From contig KB235926.1 of NCBI GenBank assembly GCA_000332255.1, positions 3,285,959 to 3,349,958 of the forward strand: a DNA stretch of 64,000 nt. The letters are read 5' to 3'. Below the pieces are notes generated by a model that was not told the origin of the DNA, made no database searches, and worked only from the letters and a program-made list of their open reading frames with translations. Source of the stretch: a cyanobacterium PCC 7702 (GTDB taxonomy: Bacteria; Cyanobacteriota; Cyanobacteriia; Cyanobacteriales; Nostocaceae). The position numbers were made by a program, and so were the translations under genes. This document shows positions 55,891 to 64,000 of this stretch, in pieces; within the stretch, counting starts at the first letter, position 1; each line of letters starts with the position of its first letter.

Positions 55891-56304
55891 TTATCCTGTC
55901 AACGAACCGTTACCTGCTCGTTGTCCTAACTGCCTAACCAAAGAAACTAGTTCGCTTATTGGGATATCTTTTTTGCAAAAGGCGTCTAAGGTTTCCGTTG
56001 TTCTGGTTTCGGCGAACCTAGACTCATCCACGGAGGAGTAAGCAATAATTTGGGTTTGAGGAGCAATGTTTTTAATATGGCTAGAAGCACTCCAACCGTC
56101 CATGATGGGCATTTGTAAATCTAAAATAATCACGTCCGGTTGGTAGCGCTTGACCATCTCTATTGCTTCCTGACCGTTACTGGCTAAACCTACTAATTGG
56201 ATATTTTCCTGAGAGGAAAATATCAATTGCAAGGTTAAACGAGTTAGCTCGTGATCGTCAACCACTAATACACGCAAGGTAGAAGACTTACAAGACAACT
56301 TCAT
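55891..56304 (-). CDS. Single-domain response regulator
   Basis: 137 aa. A receiver domain with LVVDDHELTRLTLQL, phospho-Asp in VIILDLQMPIMDGW, Ser in IAYSSVDESR and Lys in FCKKDIPISEL. The LuxR/NarL-type DNA-binding domain that often follows a VDDHELTR receiver is missing, so it is either a stand-alone phosphorelay part or a truncated NarL regulator. It ends in a short Gly-rich tail. No kinase is nearby. Confidence 0.87.
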   Translation of the reverse strand: MKLSCKSSTLRVLVVDDHELTRLTLQLIFSSQENIQLVGLASNGQEAIEMVKRYQPDVIILDLQMPIMDGWSASSHIKNIAPQTQIIAYSSVDESRFAETRTTETLDAFCKKDIPISELVSLVRQLGQRAGNGSLTG

Positions 56305-56536
56305 TAATTCCTGGCAAATTACAACAAAAGGTGTACGAGAACTTATATAGTTTATGAGAACAAGTGTGAGAGCTAACTCTATCCTATGGTTGAATAAATC
56401 TTATTTAGCTATATTTTTCTATGGTATTAACATCCACTGCCATTAGTCAATTTCGTTCGCGTAGCGTGCCGGAGGCAATCAAAATTTGCAATTTACATTT
56501 AGTTAGTTGTCAAGGTATACAGAATTCCTTTTGTAA

Positions 56537-58723
56537 TTAATTAAGTTTGGGGCGATCGCTGGCTATTGAGTTCAATGCCATAGACATGAGAATTTTTTGC
56601 GCGCTTGTTTCTGGACAATTTTCCCCGGGACGTCGCTGAATGTACCTACCGTCAGGTTGTAACTCCCAGGCTTGGCGGTTATCTGCCAACATAATGCCTA
56701 AAATTTCTTGCAAATCTTTAGCAATATCTGCATCTTGTACCAAGGTTACCACTTCCACTCGTCGGTCTAAATTACGAGGCATCCAGTCTGCACTGCCTAT
56801 ATAAACTTCCTCTTGACCGTTGTTGTAAAAATAAAAAATGCGGGAATGTTCTAAAAAGCGACCGACAATACTAATGACGCGAATATTTTCGCTGATATCT
56901 TTCAGTCCGGGACGCAAGCAGCAAATTCCTCGCACGATCAAATCGATTTGTACTCCTGCTCGAGAAGCTTCGTACAAAGTAGCGATAATTTGCGGATCTA
57001 CCAAAGAATTCATCTTAGCGACAATTCTGGCGGAATTGCCTTTTTGGGCGTTTTCAATTTCTCGACGAATCAAACCCAAAAAGCGATCGCGTAAGTTCAC
57101 AGGTGCAACTAACAGCTGTCGGTAAGACTTTTGCAGCGAATAACCGGTCAAGAAATTGAACACATCTGTAATATCAGCACCTATTTCTTCTCGGCAGGTG
57201 AACAATCCCAAATCAGTATAAACTCTAGCCGTTTTTGGATTGTAATTACCAGTACCGATATGTACGTAACGACGAATGCGTTCTTGTTCGCGCCGGACCA
57301 CCATAGTAATTTTACAGTGGGTTTTCAGACCTACCAAACCATAAACGACGTGAACTCCAACACTTTCTAATCGCTTGGCCCAGTAAATATTGTTTTCTTC
57401 ATCAAAGCGCGCCTTTAATTCTACCAGTACGGACACCTGCTTGCCATTTTCTGCGGCAGCTACCAAGGCATTGACTATCGGCGAATCTCCAGAAGTGCGG
57501 TAAAGAGTCATCTTAATTGCCAAGACGTTGGGGTCGCAAGCCGCAGTGGTAATAAAGCGCACTACTGATGCTGAAAAGGATTGATATGGATGGTGTACGA
57601 GTAAATCTCGTTCTCGAATCACAGCAAAAAAGTCTTTTCCTTCTTCTGGTTCCCGTACTTCTGAACCGACAATATTTGGTTCGCGAATTCTTTGCAGGCG
57701 AGGAGGAACTACAGATTGCCAAGGGGGATCCTTAAGTTCTGGCAAGGGTAGTGACATAAAATACATTAAATCCCGCAGTCCCAACAAACCATCGATTTCA
57801 TATACATCACTTTCTGTTAGTTCTAAATCTTCCATCAGGCGATCGCGTATAGCTTCTGGGGTTTGGGATTGAATTTCCATGCGTACGGGAGTACCCCCTA
57901 CGCGTCGTTTGCGCAGTTCTTGTTCGATTGCTAGTAGCAGATCTTCTGCTTCATCTTCTTCAAGTTCTAAATCAGCATCGCGAGTAATGCGGAACAGATG
58001 ATATTCTTGAATGTTCATTCCTGGAAACAGGGAATCCAAATTGTGAGCGATCGCTTGTTCCAAAGGTATACCCGTCCAAACAAATGCCTTATCCTGTTGT
58101 TGAATTCCCAACTCCGGCGGTAAAGCTAAAAATCGAGGCAATACTTTCGGTACTTTGACTCTTGCAAAAAGCTCTTCTTCTGTTTCTGGGTTTTTGACTA
58201 CAACTGCCAGGTTTAAACTTAGGTTAGAAATGTAGGGGAAAGGATGGCTCGGGTCAATAGCCAGGGGAGTAATCACTGGAAAAATTTGCTCTTCGAAATA
58301 ATTATCCAGATAATTCCTTTGCTTTTCTGTCAAATCTATATAATTTAAGATGTGGATACCGTGCTTGGCAAGCAAAGGTTTGAGCACTTTTTCAAAATGT
58401 TGGTGCTGTTGTGCTACCACAGGACGCATAAAATAACAAATCTCATCCAATTGCTTTTGCGGTGTCAGACCATCAAACGTTAACTTGCTAACTTTTGCTT
58501 CCACCTGTTGTTTTAAAGCTGCAACGCGCACCATAAAAAATTCATCCAGGTTGGAGCTAAAGATTGCCAAAAATTTCAGACGTTCCAGAAGAGGTGTACG
58601 CGGGTCTAAAGCTTCGTGCAAAACCCTGTTATTAAACTCTAACCAACTCAGCTCCCGGTTGAGATAGTATTGCGGATCGCTGAGATTTATTGGCTGATTG
58701 GTAGTCTTTTTAGATTTCGGCAT
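56537..58723 (-). CDS. ppk1: Polyphosphate kinase 1
   Basis: 728 aa from the ATG at 58723 (TTG three codons earlier). Typical length and motifs: the N-terminal YYLNRELSWLEFNNRVLHEA, SSNLDEFFMVRVAAL, PFPYISNLSLNLAV, the PLD-like catalytic part with ALKMTLYRT-type LAIKMTLYRTSGDSPIV, the autophosphorylated His in YVHIGTGNYNPKTARVYTD (about residue 487) and IGSADWMPRNLDRRVE. It polymerises the ATP gamma-phosphate into polyphosphate at the membrane. No ppx is adjacent. Confidence 0.96.
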   Translation of the reverse strand: MPKSKKTTNQPINLSDPQYYLNRELSWLEFNNRVLHEALDPRTPLLERLKFLAIFSSNLDEFFMVRVAALKQQVEAKVSKLTFDGLTPQKQLDEICYFMRPVVAQQHQHFEKVLKPLLAKHGIHILNYIDLTEKQRNYLDNYFEEQIFPVITPLAIDPSHPFPYISNLSLNLAVVVKNPETEEELFARVKVPKVLPRFLALPPELGIQQQDKAFVWTGIPLEQAIAHNLDSLFPGMNIQEYHLFRITRDADLELEEDEAEDLLLAIEQELRKRRVGGTPVRMEIQSQTPEAIRDRLMEDLELTESDVYEIDGLLGLRDLMYFMSLPLPELKDPPWQSVVPPRLQRIREPNIVGSEVREPEEGKDFFAVIRERDLLVHHPYQSFSASVVRFITTAACDPNVLAIKMTLYRTSGDSPIVNALVAAAENGKQVSVLVELKARFDEENNIYWAKRLESVGVHVVYGLVGLKTHCKITMVVRREQERIRRYVHIGTGNYNPKTARVYTDLGLFTCREEIGADITDVFNFLTGYSLQKSYRQLLVAPVNLRDRFLGLIRREIENAQKGNSARIVAKMNSLVDPQIIATLYEASRAGVQIDLIVRGICCLRPGLKDISENIRVISIVGRFLEHSRIFYFYNNGQEEVYIGSADWMPRNLDRRVEVVTLVQDADIAKDLQEILGIMLADNRQAWELQPDGRYIQRRPGENCPETSAQKILMSMALNSIASDRPKLN

Positions 58724-59463
58724 GATTACCAAAAATAGGTACTAGCATCTCCAAGAATGGATTTTAAGGCAGACTCCAGTAAGCAAACTTGCCAAAGAGC
58801 TTTTCTTGTAACACTTTACTCCTACAAGCTTGAATGCCTGACAATAAACATAGTAAATGAAATCTAGCAGCCACGGATACTATAGCGTCATACGTACAAC
58901 ACCTACAAACTTTCCAGTCTGCATTCTTATCTGATAAGAATCTGGCAGCAATCCCGCAACTTCAGTCCGCATCAGTTCCCTTCCCAGGAAAGCGATCGCA
59001 CAATTTAATCCATTTTGATTTGTTTTTTCTAAATAAAATTTTTCTAGTTAAACAACTATTTTCCACTCAGACACGATGTAGGTGCTGTTACTTTCAACCA
59101 CAGCCTGGAGTGTTAGTTTTTCTAACCCGGAATTTGCATTCATTGCACTTACATCTGCCACACAGATACGAAAATAATTGAGTACGATCAAACCCTTTTG
59201 CTAATTTTCTGCTGTCACCGTGTCTTATCTTTATAAGCAAGGCTTTTATTTTCGATTCCTCTTAAGGAGACTTTAAATAAAAATTATAGGGAAAATACAT
59301 TTTATTTATAATTATATTTATAAAAAAATTACAACCCTAAAAATATGACTTTCAGTATAACTTCGGTAAAGATTAAGTAAAGTCATTTTTTTTGCCTAAA
59401 TAAGAGATACAATTGAAACATCGATACATAGAGTAATTCTACTGCTTTTACCAGAAAGATATA
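58724..59463. other. Intergenic region, divergent promoters
   Basis: 740 bp between ppk1 (minus) and the 370-aa hypothetical gene (plus). Very AT-rich from 59260 to 59420, with a TTATCTGATAA inverted repeat near 58928. One HIP1 octamer. No ORF supported. Confidence 0.35.
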
Positions 59464-60576
59464 ATGGAAAGGAATGACAATTCTGGTCATAAGTTAAACT
59501 TCTGTTTAGAACCTTATTTAGGTCAACAATGGGCTAAAAAGTATTTACAGACGCTCAAGGTTAAATCATTTTATGAAGACCAGCAACAGACTCTGAATTT
59601 CAATGCAGCACGCTTCCCGAGCAAACGAGAAAAAACAGCGCGAAAGCTTTTGGCTTCCGTAGGAGGCGCTAGCTTGCAAGCGTGGGATAAAACAGAGTTA
59701 TTACTATCTGATGAAATTAAACGACACCAAATCGATCCCGAACTAATAAATCCTTGGGAAATAACAGCAGATGCATTCAAGATTTACGAGCAAGTCGTGC
59801 ATCTCTACACGCAGCAAGTACCCAGTCAAAAACTGTCTGCGCTCAAGGTTCCAACTCTACAGACACAGTCAATATCCAAAGAAATTTTAAAGATAGACAA
59901 AAAAGAAATTGCTTCTACTGAGTTAGTAACGACAATAATCGCAAATGTGAGAGCCCTACGGAAAAAGTACACGCACAAAGACCCGAGAGTCATCGCTGTT
60001 GTCAGCATGCTGTTTCACAATATTAACCTTGGCTTGCTGCAGACACTTTCCCCGTGGGAGCAAACTCTGTTTCAAGATTATTTGAAAGTGATCGGCGACC
60101 ATCTGTACATACCGTGGGACCGGATTTACACCGCAGCAGCTGGTTGGAAAAAAAATTCTGACACCTTGGTGGTGGTGCAAAAAATTTTGTCAAGGAGTAC
60201 ACAAATTGCTGTACAAATTTACCAAAAGGTAATACACCTTTATCCTCATTGTCGCTCAGTGTCAGGTTACTTGAATGAGCCCCAGGTAAAAATCTCTTGT
60301 GTTCGAGATATAGAGCTTTTTCAAGTTTACTTGTGGATATGCGCGCTAGAGGAGAGTATAAACGCTATTCAACAAGAATTATTTCCCGTATGCGTAATGC
60401 TCTACCCGCGACTGGGAGTTGAATGGGAACTAATTCGTTGCATGCTGCACTTTCTAGAACAAGAAATATGTCAGTATGTATGCGCTCAACAAGCTCGTAC
60501 CTTAATGCCATACTTACAAGTGTTATGGCATATGTTTTCCCCAAAAGTATTTAGTGAATTTATCCTAGATAGATAG
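59464..60576 (+). CDS. Hypothetical protein, unknown family
   Basis: 370 aa with ATG start, soluble and mostly helical. An N-terminal region (CLEPYLGQQWAKKYLQTLKV) is followed by a Lys/Gln-rich linker near 125-145, a helical domain (IIANVRALRKKYTHKDPRVI, DYLKVIGDHLYIPWDRIYTA) and a Cys/Tyr/Trp-rich C terminus (FLEQEICQYVCAQQARTLMP). It has no signal or membrane segment. Long AT-rich spacers on both sides suggest a single-gene unit. I do not recognise the family. Confidence 0.65.
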   Translation: MERNDNSGHKLNFCLEPYLGQQWAKKYLQTLKVKSFYEDQQQTLNFNAARFPSKREKTARKLLASVGGASLQAWDKTELLLSDEIKRHQIDPELINPWEITADAFKIYEQVVHLYTQQVPSQKLSALKVPTLQTQSISKEILKIDKKEIASTELVTTIIANVRALRKKYTHKDPRVIAVVSMLFHNINLGLLQTLSPWEQTLFQDYLKVIGDHLYIPWDRIYTAAAGWKKNSDTLVVVQKILSRSTQIAVQIYQKVIHLYPHCRSVSGYLNEPQVKISCVRDIELFQVYLWICALEESINAIQQELFPVCVMLYPRLGVEWELIRCMLHFLEQEICQYVCAQQARTLMPYLQVLWHMFSPKVFSEFILDR

Positions 60577-60921
60577 TCAGATATCCTAAAAAATATCATA
60601 TTGGAGAAACAGCTATGTAGTTCGTAACATTGATGTCTGCTCAACTAATAAAATTACCGTGTTAACTTTTTGTATAATCTGGTGACTTCACCTTTAGCAA
60701 AACAGCTGCTATATCTAGCTGTTACTCTCATAAAAACAATCGGCTAATTTCAAATTCTCTATTTCATTAGACGTATGAAGAACACTCTCACCAAAGTAAG
60801 ATTTTCATACCAATTACATTGCTTGTTTCCTGACAAAAACTCTGATATTCTTATCTGTTTCATCCTCACTGAATAGGTGATTTCTCTAATGATGTTAATA
60901 ACTAGCAAATAGCATAATCAG
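60577..60921. other. Intergenic region
   Basis: 345 bp, AT-rich, between the hypothetical gene and the small RHH gene. Nothing identifiable. Confidence 0.3.
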
Positions 60922-61092
60922 ATGACTAATAAGAAGTGGGCTGTAAAACGTATCACTGTTAACTTAGCAACACAGGAGGCAGAAAAACTGGAAAAGTATT
61001 GCAAGCAAACTGGTAGACCTGCAACTGACGTGATCAGGGAGCTAATCCGGGGATTACCTGTAAACGAAGACAATAAAGATGTCAATAAATAG
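60922..61092 (+). CDS. Ribbon-helix-helix (CopG-like) small protein
   Basis: 56 aa. A short basic N terminus leads to a beta strand KRITVNLATQEAEKLEKYCK, then QTGRPATDVIRELIRGL, the strand-helix-helix of an RHH DNA-binding protein. The length is normal for such a protein. No obvious ribosome site precedes the ATG and no toxin partner is adjacent, so it may be a stand-alone repressor. It lies about 190 bp upstream of crtQ on the same strand. Confidence 0.7.
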   Translation: MTNKKWAVKRITVNLATQEAEKLEKYCKQTGRPATDVIRELIRGLPVNEDNKDVNK

Positions 61093-61284
61093 GGTAGAGA
61101 AAAAACAAATTGTAGGACAAGTAACAAAAAGACAGAAGCAACCGTATCCACTTTTAATGTTTTTAATTTTTGTGTAGGTATGCCAGGGTAGTATCTACTG
61201 TCTTTACTCTGGATTCAGTGCCGATAGCAAATTCCGACACCAACTCAGTTACAATTTGTAAAGAAACTGAAAAGGAAGGACGGA

Positions 61285-62727
61285 ATGCGTGTAGCAATAG
61301 TGGGTGCGGGATTAGCTGGGTTATCAACCGCCGTGGACTTGGTGGATGCTGGTTGTGAAGTTGAGATCTTCGAGTCCCGTCCGTTTGTGGGAGGAAAAGT
61401 TGGTAGTTGGATAGATGGTGATGGCAACCATATTGAGATGGGGTTGCACGTCTTTTTCGGTAATTATTATCAGTTATTGGAATTAATGAAAAAAGTGGGT
61501 GCATTTGGTAACCTTCTTTCCAAAGAGCACACCCATACCTTCATCAATAAAGGAGGACGTGTTGGCACTCTTGATTTTCGCTTCTTTTTGGGTGCACCTT
61601 TCAATGGCATCAAGGCATTTTTTAGTTGCTCTCAACTATCGTGGCTAGATAAATTGCAAAATGCAATAGCGCTGGCGACAAGTCCAGTCGTGCGGGGTCT
61701 AGTGGATTACGACGGTGCAATGCAAGATATCCGTAATTTGGATCGGATCAGCTTTGCGGATTGGTTTCGCAGTCATGGAGGTAGCCAAAGCAGTATAGAG
61801 CGTATGTGGAATCCGATCGCCTACGCTTTAGGCTTTATCGACTGCGAAAATATTTCTGCTCGCTGTATGCTCACAATTTTCCAGTTATTTGCGGTGAGAA
61901 CAGAAGCATCAAGACTGCGGATGCTAGCCGGTTCACCCTACGAATACCTGCACAAGCCGATTTTGGAGTATCTACAAGCTAGAGGAACAAAAATTTATAC
62001 TCGGCGCCGAGTGCGGGAAATACTATTTACCGAGGAAAAGGGGGAAACCCACGTCACTGGTATTGTAGTTGCCAACGGCGATACAGAAGAAATTATTACC
62101 GCCGATGCTTACGTAGCTGCTTGCGACGTTCCAGGTATTCAGCGCTTGTTACCCCAGCAGTGGCGTCGGTGGGCACAATTTGAAAATATTTATAAATTAG
62201 ACACAGTTCCTGTAGCTACGGTGCAGTTGCGGTTTGACGGTTGGGTAACGGAACTCAGCGATACCAAAAAACGCAGACAACCAGAACATGCAGTCGGAAT
62301 CGATAACCTGTTATATACTCCCGACGCAGACTTTTCTTGTTTTGCTGATTTAGCTTTGACTAGTCCTGCTGATTATTATCGGCAAGGACAAGGTTCCTTA
62401 TTGCAGCTGGTGCTTACTCCTGGAGATCCGTTTATCAAACAAAGTAACGAAGAAATAGCCCAGCATGTTTTAGCACAGGTGCACGAGTTGTTTCCTTCGT
62501 CTCGGGAATTGCGCATGACCTGGTATAGTGTGGTGAAGCTGGCTCAGTCCCTTTATAGGGAAGCACCTGGAATGGATATTTATCGTCCCAGTCAGCAAAC
62601 TCCTGTAGCTAACTTCTTCTTGGCGGGAAGTTATACTCAACAGGACTATATCGATAGCATGGAAGGAGCGACGATCTCAGGAAAGCTTGCAGCAAAAGCT
62701 GTTCTCGAGACTGTAAAAAAATTGTAA
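61285..62727 (+). CDS. crtQ: Zeta-carotene desaturase
   Basis: 480 aa. The dinucleotide-binding start [20 protein letters not shown], then [40 protein letters not shown] and the C-terminal FAD motif [20 protein letters not shown] identify the plant-type (CrtQ/Zds) desaturase, which converts zeta-carotene to lycopene with plastoquinone as acceptor. GGAAGG precedes the ATG by about 7 nt. The SRPBCC gene follows 26 bp later and is probably co-transcribed. Confidence 0.95.
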   Translation: MRVAIVGAGLAGLSTAVDLVDAGCEVEIFESRPFVGGKVGSWIDGDGNHIEMGLHVFFGNYYQLLELMKKVGAFGNLLSKEHTHTFINKGGRVGTLDFRFFLGAPFNGIKAFFSCSQLSWLDKLQNAIALATSPVVRGLVDYDGAMQDIRNLDRISFADWFRSHGGSQSSIERMWNPIAYALGFIDCENISARCMLTIFQLFAVRTEASRLRMLAGSPYEYLHKPILEYLQARGTKIYTRRRVREILFTEEKGETHVTGIVVANGDTEEIITADAYVAACDVPGIQRLLPQQWRRWAQFENIYKLDTVPVATVQLRFDGWVTELSDTKKRRQPEHAVGIDNLLYTPDADFSCFADLALTSPADYYRQGQGSLLQLVLTPGDPFIKQSNEEIAQHVLAQVHELFPSSRELRMTWYSVVKLAQSLYREAPGMDIYRPSQQTPVANFFLAGSYTQQDYIDSMEGATISGKLAAKAVLETVKKL

Positions 62728-62753
62728 AAGACACAAAGGAACAAAACAACAGA

Positions 62754-63197
62754 ATGTCTGATTGGCTAGAGCATAGCGTGCAGGTAGAGGTGGAGGCTCC
62801 TATGGATTTAGTATGGAGTCTTTGGTCTGATTTAGAACAAATGCCCCGCTGGATGAAGTGGATTGATTCTGTCAAAATTGCCGAGAATTGTCCAGAAATA
62901 TCCCTGTGGACTTTAAAAACAGGTGGCTTGGAATTTACTTGGAAATCCCGCATTCTCAAAGTTATTCCTCAGCAAATTATCCAGTGGGAATCGGTGGATG
63001 GTTTGCCCAATCGGGGTGCAATTCGCTTTTACGATCGTCACACTACCAGTATTGTTAAGCTTACTGTTGGCTACGCTATCCCTGGCATCATTGGCAAAAT
63101 TATGGATAACTTATTTTTAGGACGGTTAGTAGAATCAACACTGCGAGCAGATATGGAAAGGTTTCGAGAGTACGCCTTAAAAGCAAAAGGGCGTTAA
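62754..63197 (+). CDS. SRPBCC (COQ10/START-like) protein
   Basis: 147 aa. It starts with VEVEAPMDLVWSLWSDLEQM and PRWMKWIDSVKIAE, continues with FTWKSRILKVIPQQIIQWES and ends with a long helix (MERFREYALKAKGR). This is the START-like fold that holds hydrophobic ligands. The operon with crtQ suggests binding of a carotenoid or quinone, which is inference. AAGGAAC precedes the ATG. Confidence 0.85.
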   Translation: MSDWLEHSVQVEVEAPMDLVWSLWSDLEQMPRWMKWIDSVKIAENCPEISLWTLKTGGLEFTWKSRILKVIPQQIIQWESVDGLPNRGAIRFYDRHTTSIVKLTVGYAIPGIIGKIMDNLFLGRLVESTLRADMERFREYALKAKGR

Positions 63198-63214
63198 TTA
63201 GCTATTGACCATCA

Positions 63215-63454
63215 TTACCACGTGGGATCGCTGAACAAATTAATTGTCAATTTTTCGCGTCCGGGTGGAACAGCGCTTATGCAAGCGCGAACTGTATCCA
63301 TATCTTCTAGTTCCACAGTGCAAGCATAACAAGAACCCATCAGACAACCGGTGGGAATGATTACTCCAGCTCGGCGTGCAACCTCTAGTAGGGGTTCTCC
63401 AACTTTTGCATCAACTGTAACATCATCTGGTAGAAAATGGATGCGAACGCTCAT
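63215..63454 (-). CDS. Small [2Fe-2S] ferredoxin-like protein
   Basis: 79 aa. Cysteines at 37, 42, 45 and 58 in GCLMGSCYACTVELEDMDTV then RAC give a C-x4-C-x2-C-x12-C pattern, close to plant-type ferredoxins but with a shorter final spacing. It starts 16 bp after the cobQ stop codon, so it is likely co-transcribed and may supply electrons in corrinoid metabolism, which is inference. Convergent with the SRPBCC gene. Confidence 0.85.
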   Translation of the reverse strand: MSVRIHFLPDDVTVDAKVGEPLLEVARRAGVIIPTGCLMGSCYACTVELEDMDTVRACISAVPPGREKLTINLFSDPTW

Positions 63455-63470
63455 GATTTCCGGATTTGAG

Positions 63471-64000
63471 TTAGGACAAAAACAAAGTTAAATCTAAATG
63501 CCGTTCAATTTCACAAGCCACGTAGTCAAGGAGATTCTCTCGCTGTTCTCGGTAATTGGCAACTCCTGTAGGCAGGGATTTTAAACCTCGTTGTTGGCGC
63601 AGTCGGTTTAACCAAGCACGACGCCAGGGACCGTTATCAAAGATACCGTGGAGATAGGTACCCCAAATAGATTGACTGTTGTCTACCAATCCTAAATTAG
63701 CATCGTCAAACAAAGGATAGTAAGATTGGGAATCTACTCCTTGGGTTTCCACACGCGATCGCCCTTGGTGAATTTCAAAACCACTTACCGGTAAACCCAT
63801 TTGCGGATAATTGGAGGTCACTTGACGCTGGCGAGCAATTTTTTGTCCTGCGATCACTGTTTTTATGGGTAATAGTCCCAGACCTTGGTATCTACCAGCT
63901 TGTCCTTCTATACCTTCTGGATCTGCGATCACCTGACCGAGAATTTGGAAACCACCGCAAATTCCCAATACTGTACCTCCGGCGGCTACGTAATTTTGAA
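63471..64000 (-). CDS. cobQ: Cobyric acid synthase, C-terminal part (window edge)
   Basis: The frame is open past the window end (upstream residues read QNYVAAGGTVLGICGGFQ), so only about the last 176 residues are seen. The glutaminase domain has its nucleophile Cys in LGICGGFQILG, then VSGFEIHQGRS and the catalytic His in GTYLHGIFDNG. CobQ amidates the corrin side chains b, d, e and g in cobalamin synthesis using glutamine and ATP. Confidence 0.93.
   Translation of the reverse strand, partial: QNYVAAGGTVLGICGGFQILGQVIADPEGIEGQAGRYQGLGLLPIKTVIAGQKIARQRQVTSNYPQMGLPVSGFEIHQGRSRVETQGVDSQSYYPLFDDANLGLVDNSQSIWGTYLHGIFDNGPWRRAWLNRLRQQRGLKSLPTGVANYREQRENLLDYVACEIERHLDLTLFLS

Noticed and set aside
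1-64000. tRNA or rRNA genes
   Set aside because: I scanned spacers on both strands for T-loop-like GGTTCRA motifs with matching acceptor stems and found none convincing.

Overview
The window reads as a cyanobacterial chromosome segment, probably from a filamentous Nostocales-type genome. The evidence is many GCGATCGC (HIP1) octamers, a PSII D1 protein, the NDH-1 maturation factors CRR6 and CRR7, zeta-carotene desaturase CrtQ, PEP-CTERM proteins, an SLH outer-membrane protein, and several families known mainly from cyanobacteria (DUF4327, DUF760, DUF2854, DUF3685). Gene density is moderate with long AT-rich spacers. I saw no tRNA, rRNA or CRISPR array.

Layout. 1-4 kb is a decaying region: an IS200/IS605 remnant, then a minus-strand operon (SfnG-like flavin monooxygenase, ferritin-like protein) whose downstream Met-type ABC transporter genes (metI and metQ-like) are frameshifted. 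4.5-9.2 kb holds a host-attachment-family protein, an SLH/fasciclin/beta-barrel surface protein, small cyanobacterial proteins and a universal stress protein. 9.4-10.7 kb has a 58-bp tandem repeat followed by a divergent 'rogue' D1 that has lost most Mn-cluster ligands. 11.7-29.4 kb holds a LabA-like NYN protein, a fused M16 peptidase, a lone receiver protein, two PEP-CTERM proteins, a pseudokinase, polA, an SPFH protein, a Ctp protease and ispG.

29.9-33.3 kb is the most interesting locus: a 900-aa lanthionine synthetase (lyase-like, kinase and LanC domains, with LanC zinc ligands present, so class IV/LanL-like). Just upstream on the same strand is a 155-aa protein with a Sec-type signal peptide, an NHLP-like helical region and a CVCTGCC core. 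I propose this pair as a candidate lanthipeptide system with an unusual secreted precursor.

33.5-64 kb is mainly housekeeping: LysM/M23 peptidase, HtrA protease, DUF760, scpB, ispD, GT9, crr6, a Fur-family regulator, a receiver-DUF3685 protein, an FAD oxidoreductase, cobD, hup, hemD, lysS, a sigma-like factor, a TPR protein, a REC-GGDEF protein, crr7, DUF2854, ppk1, a small RHH gene, crtQ with a SRPBCC partner, a 2Fe-2S protein and the 3' end of cobQ. Themes that recur are isoprenoid/carotenoid synthesis (ispG, ispD, crtQ), tetrapyrroles (hemD, cobD, cobQ), NDH-1 assembly (crr6, crr7) and envelope proteolysis (M16, Ctp, M23, HtrA).
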